Shown: piece by piece, positions 25,189 to 34,028 of the stretch
Layout of the letters: every line of letters starts with the position of its first letter
Numbering within the stretch: the first letter of the stretch is position 1
Assembly: GCA_012838205.1 (NCBI GenBank)
Contig: DUPR01000026.1
Location: 1-38,175, forward strand
Direction: 5' to 3'
DNA from: Methanobacterium sp.
Lineage (GTDB): Archaea > Methanobacteriota > Methanobacteria > Methanobacteriales > Methanobacteriaceae
Length of the DNA: 38,175 bases
Program-made: the position numbers and the translations under genes
Notes under the pieces: generated by a model
Database searches by the model: none
Told to the model about the DNA's origin: nothing
What the model saw: the letters and a program-made list of their open reading frames with translations, nothing else

Positions 25189-26738
25189 TGGATTCTCCTC
25201 AATTGATTATTATTAGTTTTCTCATATTCCTGGCCACACTGGCAGATGGCCCGGTTATCTGAAAATTTTAATTTCAAACCGCACTGGCAGATCCAGCCAG
25301 TTATTCTACCTGGATTTCCCACAACAATGGCATGGTTAGGAACATCTTTAGTAACAACAGCGCCAGCACCGATTAATGCATATTTGCCTATTTCATTACC
25401 ACAAATAATTGTTGAATTAGCCCCAATTGTGGCTCCTTTTTTTATTAGAGTCTTTTTATATTCATTTTTACGTGATATAAAACTGCGAGGGTTAGTTACA
25501 TTGGTGAAAACCATGGAAGGTCCTAAAAATGCATCACTCTCCACTTCCACACCGGTGTATACTGAAACATTGTTTTGAATTTTTACATTATCCCCAATTA
25601 CAACTTCCGGGGCAACCATAACATTTTGTCCAATATTGCATCTGGAACCAATTTTAGCTCCAGACATGATGTGTGAAAAATGCCAAATTTTGGTCTTCTC
25701 ACCAATTTGGCAGGGTTGATCAACATAACAGCTGGGATGAACATAGAAGGATTCTTCCCTGACCCTCATATTTTCGCCATTATTTTCTAATGATAATTGG
25801 GATTTTTCCAAAACCTCTAGAACTCTTAAACCCTCATTTCCATCTGTTTGGGGTTGGCTTCGTGTTTGGATGCAGTTTAAAAAATGTTTACATTCTTCTT
25901 TCAAGGGTTCGCTACTTTCAATTTCCACAAATTCAGGTTCTTTCTTATGTGGTATTGGGATCTGGTTAACCCATTCAATCTTATGGGGATATAAGGATAG
26001 TTTTTCAACAGACACATCATCGAAAACAGCCATCTTCTTACTGCCAACCACCACCAATTTCTGTTCTTTATAAGGATGAAGCCAGCTAACCAGGATATGG
26101 GATTTGACTTCTCCAGGAAATTCCATGGTGGTCATGGTGATATCAGGAATGTTTTGATTAAGATAGGTTCCCCCATGACAGGATAAGTTCAATGGCATTT
26201 CCCCTAGTAGCATGAGAATAACTGAGATATCATGGGGTGCGAAGCTCCATAATATGTTTTCTTCTGTCCGAAATTTGCCTAAATTCAGCCGATTGGAGTA
26301 TATGTACTGTATTTTCCCTAACTCACCTTGACTGATCATTTCTTTCAGTTTAATTATAGCTGGATGATAATGGAGTATATGCCCCACCATCAATATCTTC
26401 TGGTTTTCTCTGGCAATTTTTACCAGCTTCTCCCCCTCCTCAATATGGAGTGAGAGAGGTTTTTCAACAAAAACGTCTTTCCCATGATTTAGGGCTTCTT
26501 TTGCCATTTTAAAGTGTAAGGCTGCTGGGGTGGCAATGATGATTCCCTCTATCTGGTCATCATCCAAAATTTTTTGGAAGGATTGTGTAACCTCCACTCC
26601 AGGATACTTTGATTGGAACTCTGTGAGCACATTTTCATCCAGATCACAAATAGTTTTCAGGGCATTTAATTCATAGAAATTTCTCACTAAGTTTTTACCC
26701 CAATAGCCACTACCAACAACTGCAATGTTCTTTTTCAT
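25185..26738 (-). CDS. Fused Gfo/Idh/MocA oxidoreductase (WbpB-like) and N-acetyltransferase (WbpD-like)
   Basis: A bifunctional protein of about 517 residues. Residue numbers here count from the upstream TTG at 26744. Residues 1-315 form an NAD-dependent sugar oxidoreductase: VVGSGYWGKNLVRNF (9-23), EKP at 94-96, and GHILHYHPAI around 121-130. Residues 330-480 form a left-handed beta-helix acyltransferase (hexapeptide series AKIGSRCNIGQNVMVAPEVV, then GAGAVVTKDVPNHAIVVGNP). The tail at 486-503 has two CQCG pairs that look like a small zinc ribbon. These are the WbpB and WbpD steps of UDP-2,3-diacetamido-uronic acid synthesis, joined in one chain. The frame opens at TTG 26744. ATG 26738 with AAAGGT upstream is preferred. 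It is the first gene of a two-gene operon with the aminotransferase. Confidence 0.92.
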   Translation of the reverse strand: MKKNIAVVGSGYWGKNLVRNFYELNALKTICDLDENVLTEFQSKYPGVEVTQSFQKILDDDQIEGIIIATPAALHFKMAKEALNHGKDVFVEKPLSLHIEEGEKLVKIARENQKILMVGHILHYHPAIIKLKEMISQGELGKIQYIYSNRLNLGKFRTEENILWSFAPHDISVILMLLGEMPLNLSCHGGTYLNQNIPDITMTTMEFPGEVKSHILVSWLHPYKEQKLVVVGSKKMAVFDDVSVEKLSLYPHKIEWVNQIPIPHKKEPEFVEIESSEPLKEECKHFLNCIQTRSQPQTDGNEGLRVLEVLEKSQLSLENNGENMRVREESFYVHPSCYVDQPCQIGEKTKIWHFSHIMSGAKIGSRCNIGQNVMVAPEVVIGDNVKIQNNVSVYTGVEVESDAFLGPSMVFTNVTNPRSFISRKNEYKKTLIKKGATIGANSTIICGNEIGKYALIGAGAVVTKDVPNHAIVVGNPGRITGWICQCGLKLKFSDNRAICQCGQEYEKTNNNQLRRIQ

Positions 26739-26882
26739 ATACAAAACCTTTAATCCCCTGTAGAATATGAATATATTAGAAATTACATCTAATTAATATT
26801 TAACAATAATCTATATTACATCTAGATTGTAATTAACCCCTAAGACATATAACCTCAGAATGAACCTTTTGCTAACTTTTAC

Positions 26883-26897
26883 ACTCAACAGTTGAGT
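26883..26897. promoter_or_regulatory. Perfect palindrome between divergent genes
   Basis: ACTCAAC-A-GTTGAGT, seven-base arms around one base, lies midway between the divergent oxidoreductase and glycosyltransferase genes. It could be an operator for either. It has no T run to suggest a terminator. Confidence 0.35.
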
Positions 26898-26985
26898 TTA
26901 AACTTAAAATAGTAATTCTCTCTTAAAAAAAATGTGTAACATATAGTAATCTTTTTATTAATCGTGGATGATTTGGTGTGCCTAT

Positions 26986-28260
26986 ATGAAAAAAGTCTTA
27001 TTAATAGCATTTAGTTATAAAAAGAATACCATTGGATCGGTCCGTTTGAATGGTTTAGCCAAATATCTCCCTGAATATGGATGGGAACCTACCATTTTAA
27101 CCGTGAAAAGAGAAGAAGATCACAACCCTCATCAGAGAATAATTGAAACCGAATTCCAGGATTTACTGGAAAAATGGAAAAAAACATTCAAATTCAAAGA
27201 AAACCAGCCCATAAAAAGCCAGTTAAGTGAAGGGAAACTTCGAAAGAAAACCAACACTGTTGATTTTTTCCTCAAACTCTGGTCTGATATATTCGCCTAC
27301 CCTGATCAGGAAAAAAATTGGTACAAACCTGCCCTGAAAGCAGGCAAAAAGTTGTTAAAAAATGAACACTTCGATGCCATTATCAGTTCTTCTAAGCCAG
27401 TTACCAGCCACTTGATAGCTAATGACCTTAAAAAAGAGTTTGGTGTTCCATTTATTGCCGATATGCGTGACTTGTGGACTCAGAACCATTTTTATTCATT
27501 TTCCAGGGTGAGGAAGTTTTTCGATGCCCGATTGGAAAAAAAAATATTAAACAATGCTGATGCCATCATCACTGTTTCTGAACCTCTTAAAGGGAAGTTA
27601 GCAATTAATTTTCCAAAAAAAGATATCTATGTCGTCACTAATGGATTTGATCCTGACAAAACCAGTTTAGAAGTTGAACCTGAAAACAAATTCGGCATAA
27701 CATTTACTGGAACTATCTACCCTGAAAGAAATGACACTGAAACACTATTTAAGGCTTTGAATGAACTAGTAAAAGAGGGAAAAATAGACACTGATGACTT
27801 TGAAATAAATTTTTACGGAAAACACATGAAAGACATGATTGGTGACTGTGTTCAAGAATATAATTTAGGAAGTGTAGTAAATATTAACAGTCTAATCCCC
27901 AGAAAAAAAGCAATCCAAAAACAATGTTCATCCCAATTACTGTTATTATTTGACTGGACTGAATGTGAAGAAAAAGGAATATACACTGGGAAGATATTTG
28001 AATACTTAGCAGCCCAAAGACCAATCCTGGCTGTGGGGCCCTGTAAAGATGTTGTGAGTCAACTTTTAATGGAAACCAGGGCCGGAGTGCACTTATCAAC
28101 GAAGGATGAAATTAAAGACCAAATAGGCAATTACTACCAGGAATACAAAGCCAATGGGAAGATCGAGTACCGGGGATTGGCTGGAGAAATTGAAAAATAC
28201 AGTCAAAAAGGAATGGCTGAGAAATTTGCCAATGTTCTAGAAACAATAAGCCTCCAATAA
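26986..28260 (+). CDS. Glycosyltransferase, GT4-like
   Basis: A cytoplasmic glycosyltransferase of about 424 residues. It begins MKKVLLIAFSYKKNTIGSVR, typical of GT-B enzymes whose first loop binds the acceptor. ADMRDLWTQNHF, ADAIITVSEPLK and YVVTNGFDPD follow in the first half. In the second half are FTGTIYPERNDTETLFKAL, INFYGKHMKDM and GIYTGKIFEYLAAQRPILAVGP, where the Glu-rich donor-binding loop sits. The open frame begins at ATG 26968. The ATG at 26986, with GGTG seven bases upstream, fits better. Donor and acceptor cannot be told. It opens the plus-strand side of the divergent pair. Confidence 0.88.
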   Translation: MKKVLLIAFSYKKNTIGSVRLNGLAKYLPEYGWEPTILTVKREEDHNPHQRIIETEFQDLLEKWKKTFKFKENQPIKSQLSEGKLRKKTNTVDFFLKLWSDIFAYPDQEKNWYKPALKAGKKLLKNEHFDAIISSSKPVTSHLIANDLKKEFGVPFIADMRDLWTQNHFYSFSRVRKFFDARLEKKILNNADAIITVSEPLKGKLAINFPKKDIYVVTNGFDPDKTSLEVEPENKFGITFTGTIYPERNDTETLFKALNELVKEGKIDTDDFEINFYGKHMKDMIGDCVQEYNLGSVVNINSLIPRKKAIQKQCSSQLLLLFDWTECEEKGIYTGKIFEYLAAQRPILAVGPCKDVVSQLLMETRAGVHLSTKDEIKDQIGNYYQEYKANGKIEYRGLAGEIEKYSQKGMAEKFANVLETISLQ

Positions 28261-28317
28261 TCTAAACCCACCAATCTAAATAAAAACCTCTCCAAACCCC
28301 ACCCATCAAATATATTG

Positions 28318-28412
28318 CCCTGAAATATCCAATCCCACCCACCTAATTACCCTGAAATATCCAATCCCACCCACCTAATTACCCTGGAACATCTAATCCC
28401 ACTCATCTAAAA
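28318..28412. repeat. Tandem repeat, 32-bp period, 3 copies
   Basis: The unit begins CCCTGAAATATCCAATCCCA. The first two copies (28318 and 28350) look identical and the third (28382) is diverged. There are no spacers, so this is not CRISPR. C-rich composition on the plus strand differs from its surroundings. Confidence 0.9.
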
Positions 28413-28477
28413 ACATAACCAGGGAATATTCAACGAATATTACTGCAAACTCTTAATATTAATTCGAGGTAGAATCT

Positions 28478-29503
28478 ATGGATTCCAAAGAAAAACATAC
28501 AAAAATTCTTTTCATCCGATTATGGGAATCATCATTCATACAAAATGATTTAAACATTCTCCAGGAAAAATTCAAGGTAAAAGTAGTAGATTTCAGCCTT
28601 AACAAGAAAGATCCTATGAGAACTTTCAAAACCTTGTTTAACATGCTCATCGGAATTATCTGGGCAGATATTGCATTTTCATGGTTTGCAGGAGATCATT
28701 CCTATTTATCGGTGAAGTTGTCAAAACTTTTCAGGAAAAAATCAGTGGTAGTTATTGGGGGTATGGAAGTAGCTAAAATCAAAGAACTTAATTATGGGCA
28801 CCTGAACAATCCTAAAACAGCTCGTAAAGTGAAATATGTTTTTGAGAACTCTGATGTGATAATTGCCCTTACTGAAATTCTGCGAAATGAGGCCATGGAA
28901 AATTATGGTGTGGATGGGAATAATTTTGAAATAATCCCCACTGGCTTTGATTATAATACCTTCCAAAGTAAGGGGGAAAAGGAGGACTTGGTGTTAACTG
29001 TTGGTTTGGTGGAAAAATATGAACGTGTGAAACTAAAAGGTATTGATACCTTTGTTAAATCTGCTGAATTACTTCCAAACACTAAGTTTGTAGTTAATGG
29101 TGTTACTGGTGAGGCATTGGACAAGATTAAAAAAATAGCACCTCCCAATGTTGAATTTGTCGGTCCTTTAAGCTTTGAAGAACTTTTAGCACTGTATCAG
29201 AAATCCAAAGTTTACTGCCAGCTTAGTATGAGAGAAGGATTGCCAACTGCAGTTTGTGAAGCCATGTTATGTGAATGTGTGCCTGTTGGCACCAATAGGT
29301 ATGGTATACCAATTGCAATAGGGGATACTGGGTTTTACACAGAGTATGGTGATGTTGAACTAACTGCTGAGGCAATTAAAAAAGCTTTAGATTCTAATAA
29401 TGGGAAAAAGGCCAGAGAAAGAATCAAAACTAGGTTTAATAAAGAAAGTAAGGAAGAAAATTTAACCAAGCTAATAGGCCGGCTTACACAAACAACCTCC
29501 TAA
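28478..29503 (+). CDS. Glycosyltransferase family 4-like protein
   Basis: A 341-residue GT-B glycosyltransferase. The N-terminal half is short (ILFIRLWESSFIQNDLNILQ, VVVIGGMEVAKI, IIPTGFDYNTF). The C-terminal half has LVLTVGLVEKYERVKLKGID, VNGVTGEAL, FVGPLSFEELLALYQKSKVY and the donor-binding loop REGLPTAVCEAMLCECVPVG with the ExxxxxxxE pair. GAGGT seven bases before ATG 28478 confirms the start. It is flanked by repeat-filled gaps and has no operon partner within 200 bases. Confidence 0.9.
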   Translation: MDSKEKHTKILFIRLWESSFIQNDLNILQEKFKVKVVDFSLNKKDPMRTFKTLFNMLIGIIWADIAFSWFAGDHSYLSVKLSKLFRKKSVVVIGGMEVAKIKELNYGHLNNPKTARKVKYVFENSDVIIALTEILRNEAMENYGVDGNNFEIIPTGFDYNTFQSKGEKEDLVLTVGLVEKYERVKLKGIDTFVKSAELLPNTKFVVNGVTGEALDKIKKIAPPNVEFVGPLSFEELLALYQKSKVYCQLSMREGLPTAVCEAMLCECVPVGTNRYGIPIAIGDTGFYTEYGDVELTAEAIKKALDSNNGKKARERIKTRFNKESKEENLTKLIGRLTQTTS

Positions 29504-29538
29504 CCTAGAATAATTATAACATCTTTCCCCATATTATA

Positions 29539-29646
29539 ATTCAACTAAGAAATAGGTTACAAACACTAACAAAAATTCAACTAAGAAATAGGTTACAAAC
29601 ACTAACAAAAATTCAACTTGGAAATTATGTTACATACATTGACTAG
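29539..29646. repeat. Tandem repeat, 36-bp period, 3 copies
   Basis: The unit begins ATTCAACTAAGAAATAGGTT. Copies start at 29539, 29575 and 29611. The first two are identical and the third is degenerate. Confidence 0.9.
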
Positions 29647-29681
29647 TGAAGTAGTTTTTTAAGAGAATTAATCGTCAAAGG

Positions 29682-29735
29682 ATGATTATGGAGATAGTTA
29701 TTGAATTTTATAGGAGTGCGATATTATTAACTTAA
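29682..29735 (+). other. Possible leader peptide overlapping epimerase start
   Basis: AAAGG just upstream of ATG 29682 opens a 17-codon frame (MIMEIVIEFYRSAILLT) that stops at 29735, inside the beginning of the epimerase gene and in a different frame. It could help reinitiation on the epimerase or be fortuitous. Confidence 0.25.
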
Positions 29736-30715
29736 AAAGTAAATCAGTACTAATTACCGGTGCGGGTGGTTTTATAGGCAGCCACTTGACCGAACACCTC
29801 ATAGAACTGGGTGTTGATTTAAAGGCATTTGTTAGGTACAACTCTAGAAATGACTGGGGAATGTTAGAATACCTATCCAAAGAACAATTAAACAACATTG
29901 AAGTAACATCTGGTGACTTGAAAGATTACGATGCCATACGCCAAGTAACCGAAGACGTAGACGTGATCTTCCATTTAGCCTCTTTAATCAGCATCCCCTA
30001 CTCTTATCTGCACCCCCGGGAAAATGTTGAAACTAATGTAATGGGCACATTTAATGTTTTAATGGCTGCCAGGGACTGTGGAGTTGAAAAGGTAGTGCAC
30101 ACCTCAACCAGTGAAGTCTATGGAACTGCCCAATATGTTCCCATAGATGAAAAACATCCCCTACAAGGCCAATCACCCTATTCTGCCAGTAAAATAGGTG
30201 CTGATAAATTAGCTGAAAGTTTCCACCGATCATTTGAATTGCCTGTTGCCACTATCAGACCATTTAACACTTTCGGCCCTAGACAGTCATTAAGAGCGGT
30301 TATCCCGACCATTATCTCCCAGGCACTTACTAAGGATGAAATCTTTTTAGGATCACTAGAACCCACCAGGGACTACACTTACGTTAAAGACCTGGTTGAA
30401 GGTTTCATAAAAGTAGGAGAATCACCTAAATCAATTGGTCAAGTGATCAATGTGGGCTCTAATTTTGAAATATCAATCGGGGACTTAGCCCAGAAAATAA
30501 TCAGCCTAATTGGACGAGACGTGGAAATAAAACAGGACCCGTCCCGTTTACGTCCTAAAAGTAGTGAAGTTGAAAGGTTATGGTGTGATAACACTAAGGC
30601 CGGTGAATTGTTGAATTGGACCCCTACCAAGTCCCTGGATAAAGGTCTTAAAGAAACCATTAACTGGATTGCATCTAATAGAGATTTGTACAAGCCAGAA
30701 ATTTATACCAGGTGA
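29723..30715 (+). CDS. NAD-dependent epimerase/dehydratase (LegB-like), apparent ATT start
   Basis: An extended SDR enzyme of about 330 residues. It is close in style to UDP-GlcNAc 4,6-dehydratases of the LegB type (FVRYNSRNDWGMLEYL after the Rossmann fold) and to related epimerases. Key motifs are VLITGAGGFIGSHLTEHL, HLASLISIPYSY, the STSEVYGTAQ catalytic Ser/Thr, YSASK (Tyr and Lys) and PFNTFGPRQS. The nucleotide-binding motif lies upstream of the TTG at 29786, so a start there would destroy it. Between an in-frame TAG (29711) and the Rossmann motif there is no ATG, GTG or TTG. GGAG (29713-29716) is spaced six bases from ATT 29723 and nine from ATT 29726. Four bases separate it from the next gene. 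Confidence 0.82.
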   Translation: MINLKSKSVLITGAGGFIGSHLTEHLIELGVDLKAFVRYNSRNDWGMLEYLSKEQLNNIEVTSGDLKDYDAIRQVTEDVDVIFHLASLISIPYSYLHPRENVETNVMGTFNVLMAARDCGVEKVVHTSTSEVYGTAQYVPIDEKHPLQGQSPYSASKIGADKLAESFHRSFELPVATIRPFNTFGPRQSLRAVIPTIISQALTKDEIFLGSLEPTRDYTYVKDLVEGFIKVGESPKSIGQVINVGSNFEISIGDLAQKIISLIGRDVEIKQDPSRLRPKSSEVERLWCDNTKAGELLNWTPTKSLDKGLKETINWIASNRDLYKPEIYTR

Positions 30716-30719
30716 ATAA

Positions 30720-31439
30720 ATGAAAGCTTTAGTTCTTGCTGGGGGGAAAGGGCGCAGATTACAGCCTTACACAACCATCATCCCTAAACCATTAATGCCC
30801 ATTGGTGATAAGGCCATACTTGAAATTGTAATTGAACAATTGAAATATTATGGGTTTGATGAAATCATCCTATCAATCGGACACCTTGGCGAGCTTTTCA
30901 TGGCATTTTTTGGTGATGGAAGCAAATACGGTGTTAAGATCGAATATGTGAAGGAAGAAAAGCCACTGGGAACTGCCGGACCCTTAAGTCTGATAAAAGA
31001 CATGATTGAAGAGCCTTTTTTAATGATGAATGGTGATGTGTTAACCAACCTTGATTTTTCAGATCTGGTAAATTATCATAAAACCCGGGAAAATATTGGA
31101 ACTGTGGCCCTGAATAAGAGGGTGGTTAACATCGATTTTGGGGTGACAGAAATTGATGACCAAAACCAGGTCACACAATACACTGAAAAACCAGTGATTG
31201 ATTACCTGGTAAGTATGGGCATATACATATTTGAACCAGATGTCCTGGATTATGTGGAAGATAACCAATACTTTGACCTGCCAGAACTCATCACTAAACT
31301 GATCAACAACCAGGAACCAGTTAACGGCTATGTTTTTGATGATTACTGGCTGGACATAGGCCGACATGACGATTACCAGCAGGCAAACCAGGAATTTGAT
31401 GAAATATACCAGAAATTGTTCCCAGATAAGGGGTTTTAG
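30720..31439 (+). CDS. Sugar-phosphate nucleotidyltransferase
   Basis: A 239-residue GT-A-fold enzyme activating a sugar-1-phosphate with NTP. The signature LVLAGGKGRRLQPYTTIIPKPLMPIG is present with Arg and Pro-Lys. Next come KEEKPLGTAGPL, MMNGDVLTNLDF with the metal Asp, YTEKPVIDYLVSMGIYIFEP, and DDYWLDIGRHDDY, which closes the sugar site. It is of the short type, without a C-terminal beta-helix. Style recalls mannose-1-phosphate guanylyltransferase-like and PtmE-like enzymes that activate modified sugars. It is the middle gene of a three-gene operon. The ribosome site GGTGA overlaps the preceding stop codon. Confidence 0.9.
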   Translation: MKALVLAGGKGRRLQPYTTIIPKPLMPIGDKAILEIVIEQLKYYGFDEIILSIGHLGELFMAFFGDGSKYGVKIEYVKEEKPLGTAGPLSLIKDMIEEPFLMMNGDVLTNLDFSDLVNYHKTRENIGTVALNKRVVNIDFGVTEIDDQNQVTQYTEKPVIDYLVSMGIYIFEPDVLDYVEDNQYFDLPELITKLINNQEPVNGYVFDDYWLDIGRHDDYQQANQEFDEIYQKLFPDKGF

Positions 31440-32312
31440 ATGTTGCTTAAAGGGGAAAAAGTTCTAGTAACCGGCCATAAGGGATTTATAGGGCAAGAAT
31501 TAGTGCGAACCTTGGAAAAATACGATAATGAAGTTACGATTCTGGAAGAAGCCAATGGTAGGAGGATTGACATCAGGGATTGGGATAAAATAAAGGATTT
31601 GGAAGATTTCCAGACCATATACCACCTTGCAGCTGTAACCTTTGTTCCCTACTCATTTCAAGATCCTAAAAAAACGTATGATGTGAATGTTGGTGGTACT
31701 CTAAATATCTTAGAACTGGGAAGATTAATAGATGCAAAACAAATCGTTACCATGAGTTCCTATGTTTACGGACACCCCCAATATCTCCCTATAGATGAAG
31801 ACCATCCCACCAATCCTAATAACCCCTATACTCATAGTAAACTCATAACTGAAAAGTTGTGTGAAGCGTATAGCCAGGATTTCGGTATGAATTGTGTTGT
31901 TTTCCGGCCATTTAACATCTACGGGCCTGGGCAAAACGAAAATTTTTTAATACCATCCATAGTCAATCAATTACAAAGCGGGAAGATTGAACTTAAAGAC
32001 CCTGAACCGAAAAGGGACTTCATATATTTATCTGACGTGGTTAATGCTCTTTTAATGGTTCATAAACTGAAAACTAAGCAAATTCACATCTTTAATATTG
32101 GCTCTGGTGAAAGTTACAGTGTTGGACAAATCGCTGCCAAAATTGTGGAATTAACTGGTAAATCAGTTAAAATTAGCTATACTGGTGAAAGGAGAAAAAA
32201 TGAAATAATGAACACCATCGCCGATCTAACCCGGGTTAAAAAAGTTTTGGGATGGGAACCATTAGTGGATATTAACCAAGGACTATTAAAAATATTAGAT
32301 AAAACTTATTAA
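31440..32312 (+). CDS. NAD-dependent epimerase/dehydratase
   Basis: A 290-residue extended SDR. The NAD loop is VLVTGHKGFIGQEL. YHLAAVTFVPYSF, MSSYVYG with the catalytic Ser, YTHSK (Tyr/Lys), FRPFNIYGPGQNENFLIPSI and EPKRDFIYLSDVV follow. Short for GalE, it probably acts on the nucleotide sugar made by the preceding enzyme as a 4-epimerase or reductase. The exact reaction cannot be read. The ATG directly follows the previous stop codon, and AAGGGG six bases upstream is the ribosome site, so it is the last gene of the operon. Confidence 0.9.
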   Translation: MLLKGEKVLVTGHKGFIGQELVRTLEKYDNEVTILEEANGRRIDIRDWDKIKDLEDFQTIYHLAAVTFVPYSFQDPKKTYDVNVGGTLNILELGRLIDAKQIVTMSSYVYGHPQYLPIDEDHPTNPNNPYTHSKLITEKLCEAYSQDFGMNCVVFRPFNIYGPGQNENFLIPSIVNQLQSGKIELKDPEPKRDFIYLSDVVNALLMVHKLKTKQIHIFNIGSGESYSVGQIAAKIVELTGKSVKISYTGERRKNEIMNTIADLTRVKKVLGWEPLVDINQGLLKILDKTY

Positions 32313-32440
32313 AAAGATTCTATTCTTAAAACGATGTTAATGTGATATTATAAAAAAAAAGATTCTATTCTTAAAAATGATGTTAATGTGATATTATAAA
32401 AAAAAAGATTCTATTCTTAAAAATGACGTTTATATAATGA
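32311..32440. repeat. Tandem repeat, 45/46-bp period, 3 copies
   Basis: The unit contains AAAAGATTCTATTCTTAAAA. Copies of GATTCTATTCTTAAAA start at 32316, 32361 and 32407. The third is truncated. It starts just after the stop codon of the preceding gene. Confidence 0.88.
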
Positions 32441-32556
32441 TTATACAAAAGGAAGTCAAAATGGATATTCCTATTAAGTGGTTGATGGGAATTCATTTTA
32501 CAACACTCCACTTTCCCTGATTGGTGATGCTAACCATATCTTTTAGAGGAATTTTT

Positions 32557-33897
32557 ATGAATAAATATGATGTTAAGGAGATTTATCTTAAGATTAGAGG
32601 GAAATCTTTCCAATCCCAGTTTGAAGAGTTTAACAATATAAAAAGTCGGGAAGAACTGGACAGATTTCAGGATAAAAAATTAGAGGATCTGTTAATTCAC
32701 GCAGCCAAAAATTCAGGATACTATAAAAATCTTCTAAAAAACATTGACCTTGAAAATGTTACCGACGAGGAGGTTTTCAGGCAAATTCCAGTTCTCACCA
32801 AGGATGTGATACGATCCCAGCTTAAAGACTTGGTATCAGTTGATGCTAAAACCAGGGGCTGTTTTTATAACACCTCGGGAGGTTCCACTGGAGAACCCCT
32901 CCGGTTTGTTCAAGACCAACCCTACACTCAAGGGGCCAATGCCACTAACTTCTATTATTATCAGAACCTTTTAGGTGTTAATGGCTTTGCAGCTAAAAAA
33001 GTTCTCCTATGGGGGTCAGAAAGGGATTTGCTGATAAAACATCGGAACTTGTTCGGAAAATTCGCTAACTGGGTTAATAATGCTAAGTTCCTTAACAGTT
33101 TCAAAATGAAATCCGAGGACATGGCCAGATATGCAGATACTATTAATTCTTTCAAACCGGAAATTTTAAGGGGATATGCCAGTTCCCTCTATAGTTTTTC
33201 CAAATACCTTGACCAAAATGATAAAAAGATATATTCTCCACGGTATGTGGTGAGCACAGCCGAACCCCTCCGCAACCAAATGCGGGATTTGATTGAGAAA
33301 GTCATGGGGACTAAGGTTTATAATTTTTATGGTTCTCGAGAAATAGCCAGCCTAGCTGGGGAATGTCATGAAGGTTTGCTCCATTATTTCCCATTTTATA
33401 CTAAATTGGAAGTGCTTGATGATGATAACAATCCAGTGAAGGCGGGTGAAGAAGGTAAAATTGTGGTGACCAACCTTTTCAATTATTCCATGCCCCTTAT
33501 CCGCTATGAAATAGGGGATATGGGCGTGTTAGGCCCGGAAACCTGTGAATGTGGGAGTTTCTTACCCACACTAAAGAGCATCACTGGCCGCATAACTGAC
33601 CAGTTCACACTAGAAGATGGTAGCCAAGTTCCTGGTGAATTTTTCATCCACATGATCGGTAGGGTTTGCAACCGGGGATACATTAAGAAATTTCAGATAA
33701 TACAGGAAGACTACGATGAACTTAGAATGATGGTGGTTCCAGATAAGGAAATCCCAACCAAGTATATCCAAAAGGTTAACCAGGAACTAAAAACTGTTAT
33801 GGGGGATGATTGTGTAATAGAATGGGATTTTGTGGATGACATCCCCAAAACCACCAGTGGGAAATATTTATACACCATATCTCGCCTTGATAAATGA
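32557..33897 (+). CDS. CapK/PaaK-like adenylate-forming enzyme
   Basis: About 446 residues related to phenylacetate-CoA ligase and the CapK proteins of capsule loci. The adenylation core has the Ser/Thr/Gly loop NTSGGSTGEPLRF, YNFYGSREIASLAGEC, a conserved IRYEIGD strand, and the CECGSFLPTLKSITGR segment with a Cys pair. The C-terminal domain ends KTTSGKYLYTISRL with the likely catalytic Lys. The family activates carboxylates with ATP, but the substrate in glycan loci is unknown. Acylation or aminoacylation of the polymer is a reasonable guess. The open frame begins at TTG 32521. ATG 32557 with AGAGGA six bases upstream is chosen. A second homologue lies at 36392-37681. Confidence 0.88.
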   Translation: MNKYDVKEIYLKIRGKSFQSQFEEFNNIKSREELDRFQDKKLEDLLIHAAKNSGYYKNLLKNIDLENVTDEEVFRQIPVLTKDVIRSQLKDLVSVDAKTRGCFYNTSGGSTGEPLRFVQDQPYTQGANATNFYYYQNLLGVNGFAAKKVLLWGSERDLLIKHRNLFGKFANWVNNAKFLNSFKMKSEDMARYADTINSFKPEILRGYASSLYSFSKYLDQNDKKIYSPRYVVSTAEPLRNQMRDLIEKVMGTKVYNFYGSREIASLAGECHEGLLHYFPFYTKLEVLDDDNNPVKAGEEGKIVVTNLFNYSMPLIRYEIGDMGVLGPETCECGSFLPTLKSITGRITDQFTLEDGSQVPGEFFIHMIGRVCNRGYIKKFQIIQEDYDELRMMVVPDKEIPTKYIQKVNQELKTVMGDDCVIEWDFVDDIPKTTSGKYLYTISRLDK

Positions 33898-33930
33898 ATA
33901 ATTAGAAACATTAGTTAAAGGGATAACTAT

Positions 33931-33939
33931 AAAAAAAAA
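33931..33939 (-). terminator. Oligo-T run between convergent genes
   Basis: Nine T on the minus strand, 90 bases downstream of the glycosyltransferase that ends at 34029. Confidence 0.3.
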
Positions 33940-34028
33940 TTCTTATTGGAAAATTAAAGAAATCCATTCTCGATGAAATAAATGAAAAAATCCATCTAAT
34001 ATAATATTACTGTGATATTAGTACAACA

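Noticed and set aside
28318..29646. CRISPR-like arrays at the 32-bp and 36-bp repeats.
   Set aside because: Copies are directly adjacent with no unique spacers and there are no cas genes, so these are simple tandem repeats.
29786..30715. Start of the LegB-like gene at TTG 29786.
   Set aside because: It would remove the NAD-binding TGAGGFIGSH segment encoded just upstream in the same frame.
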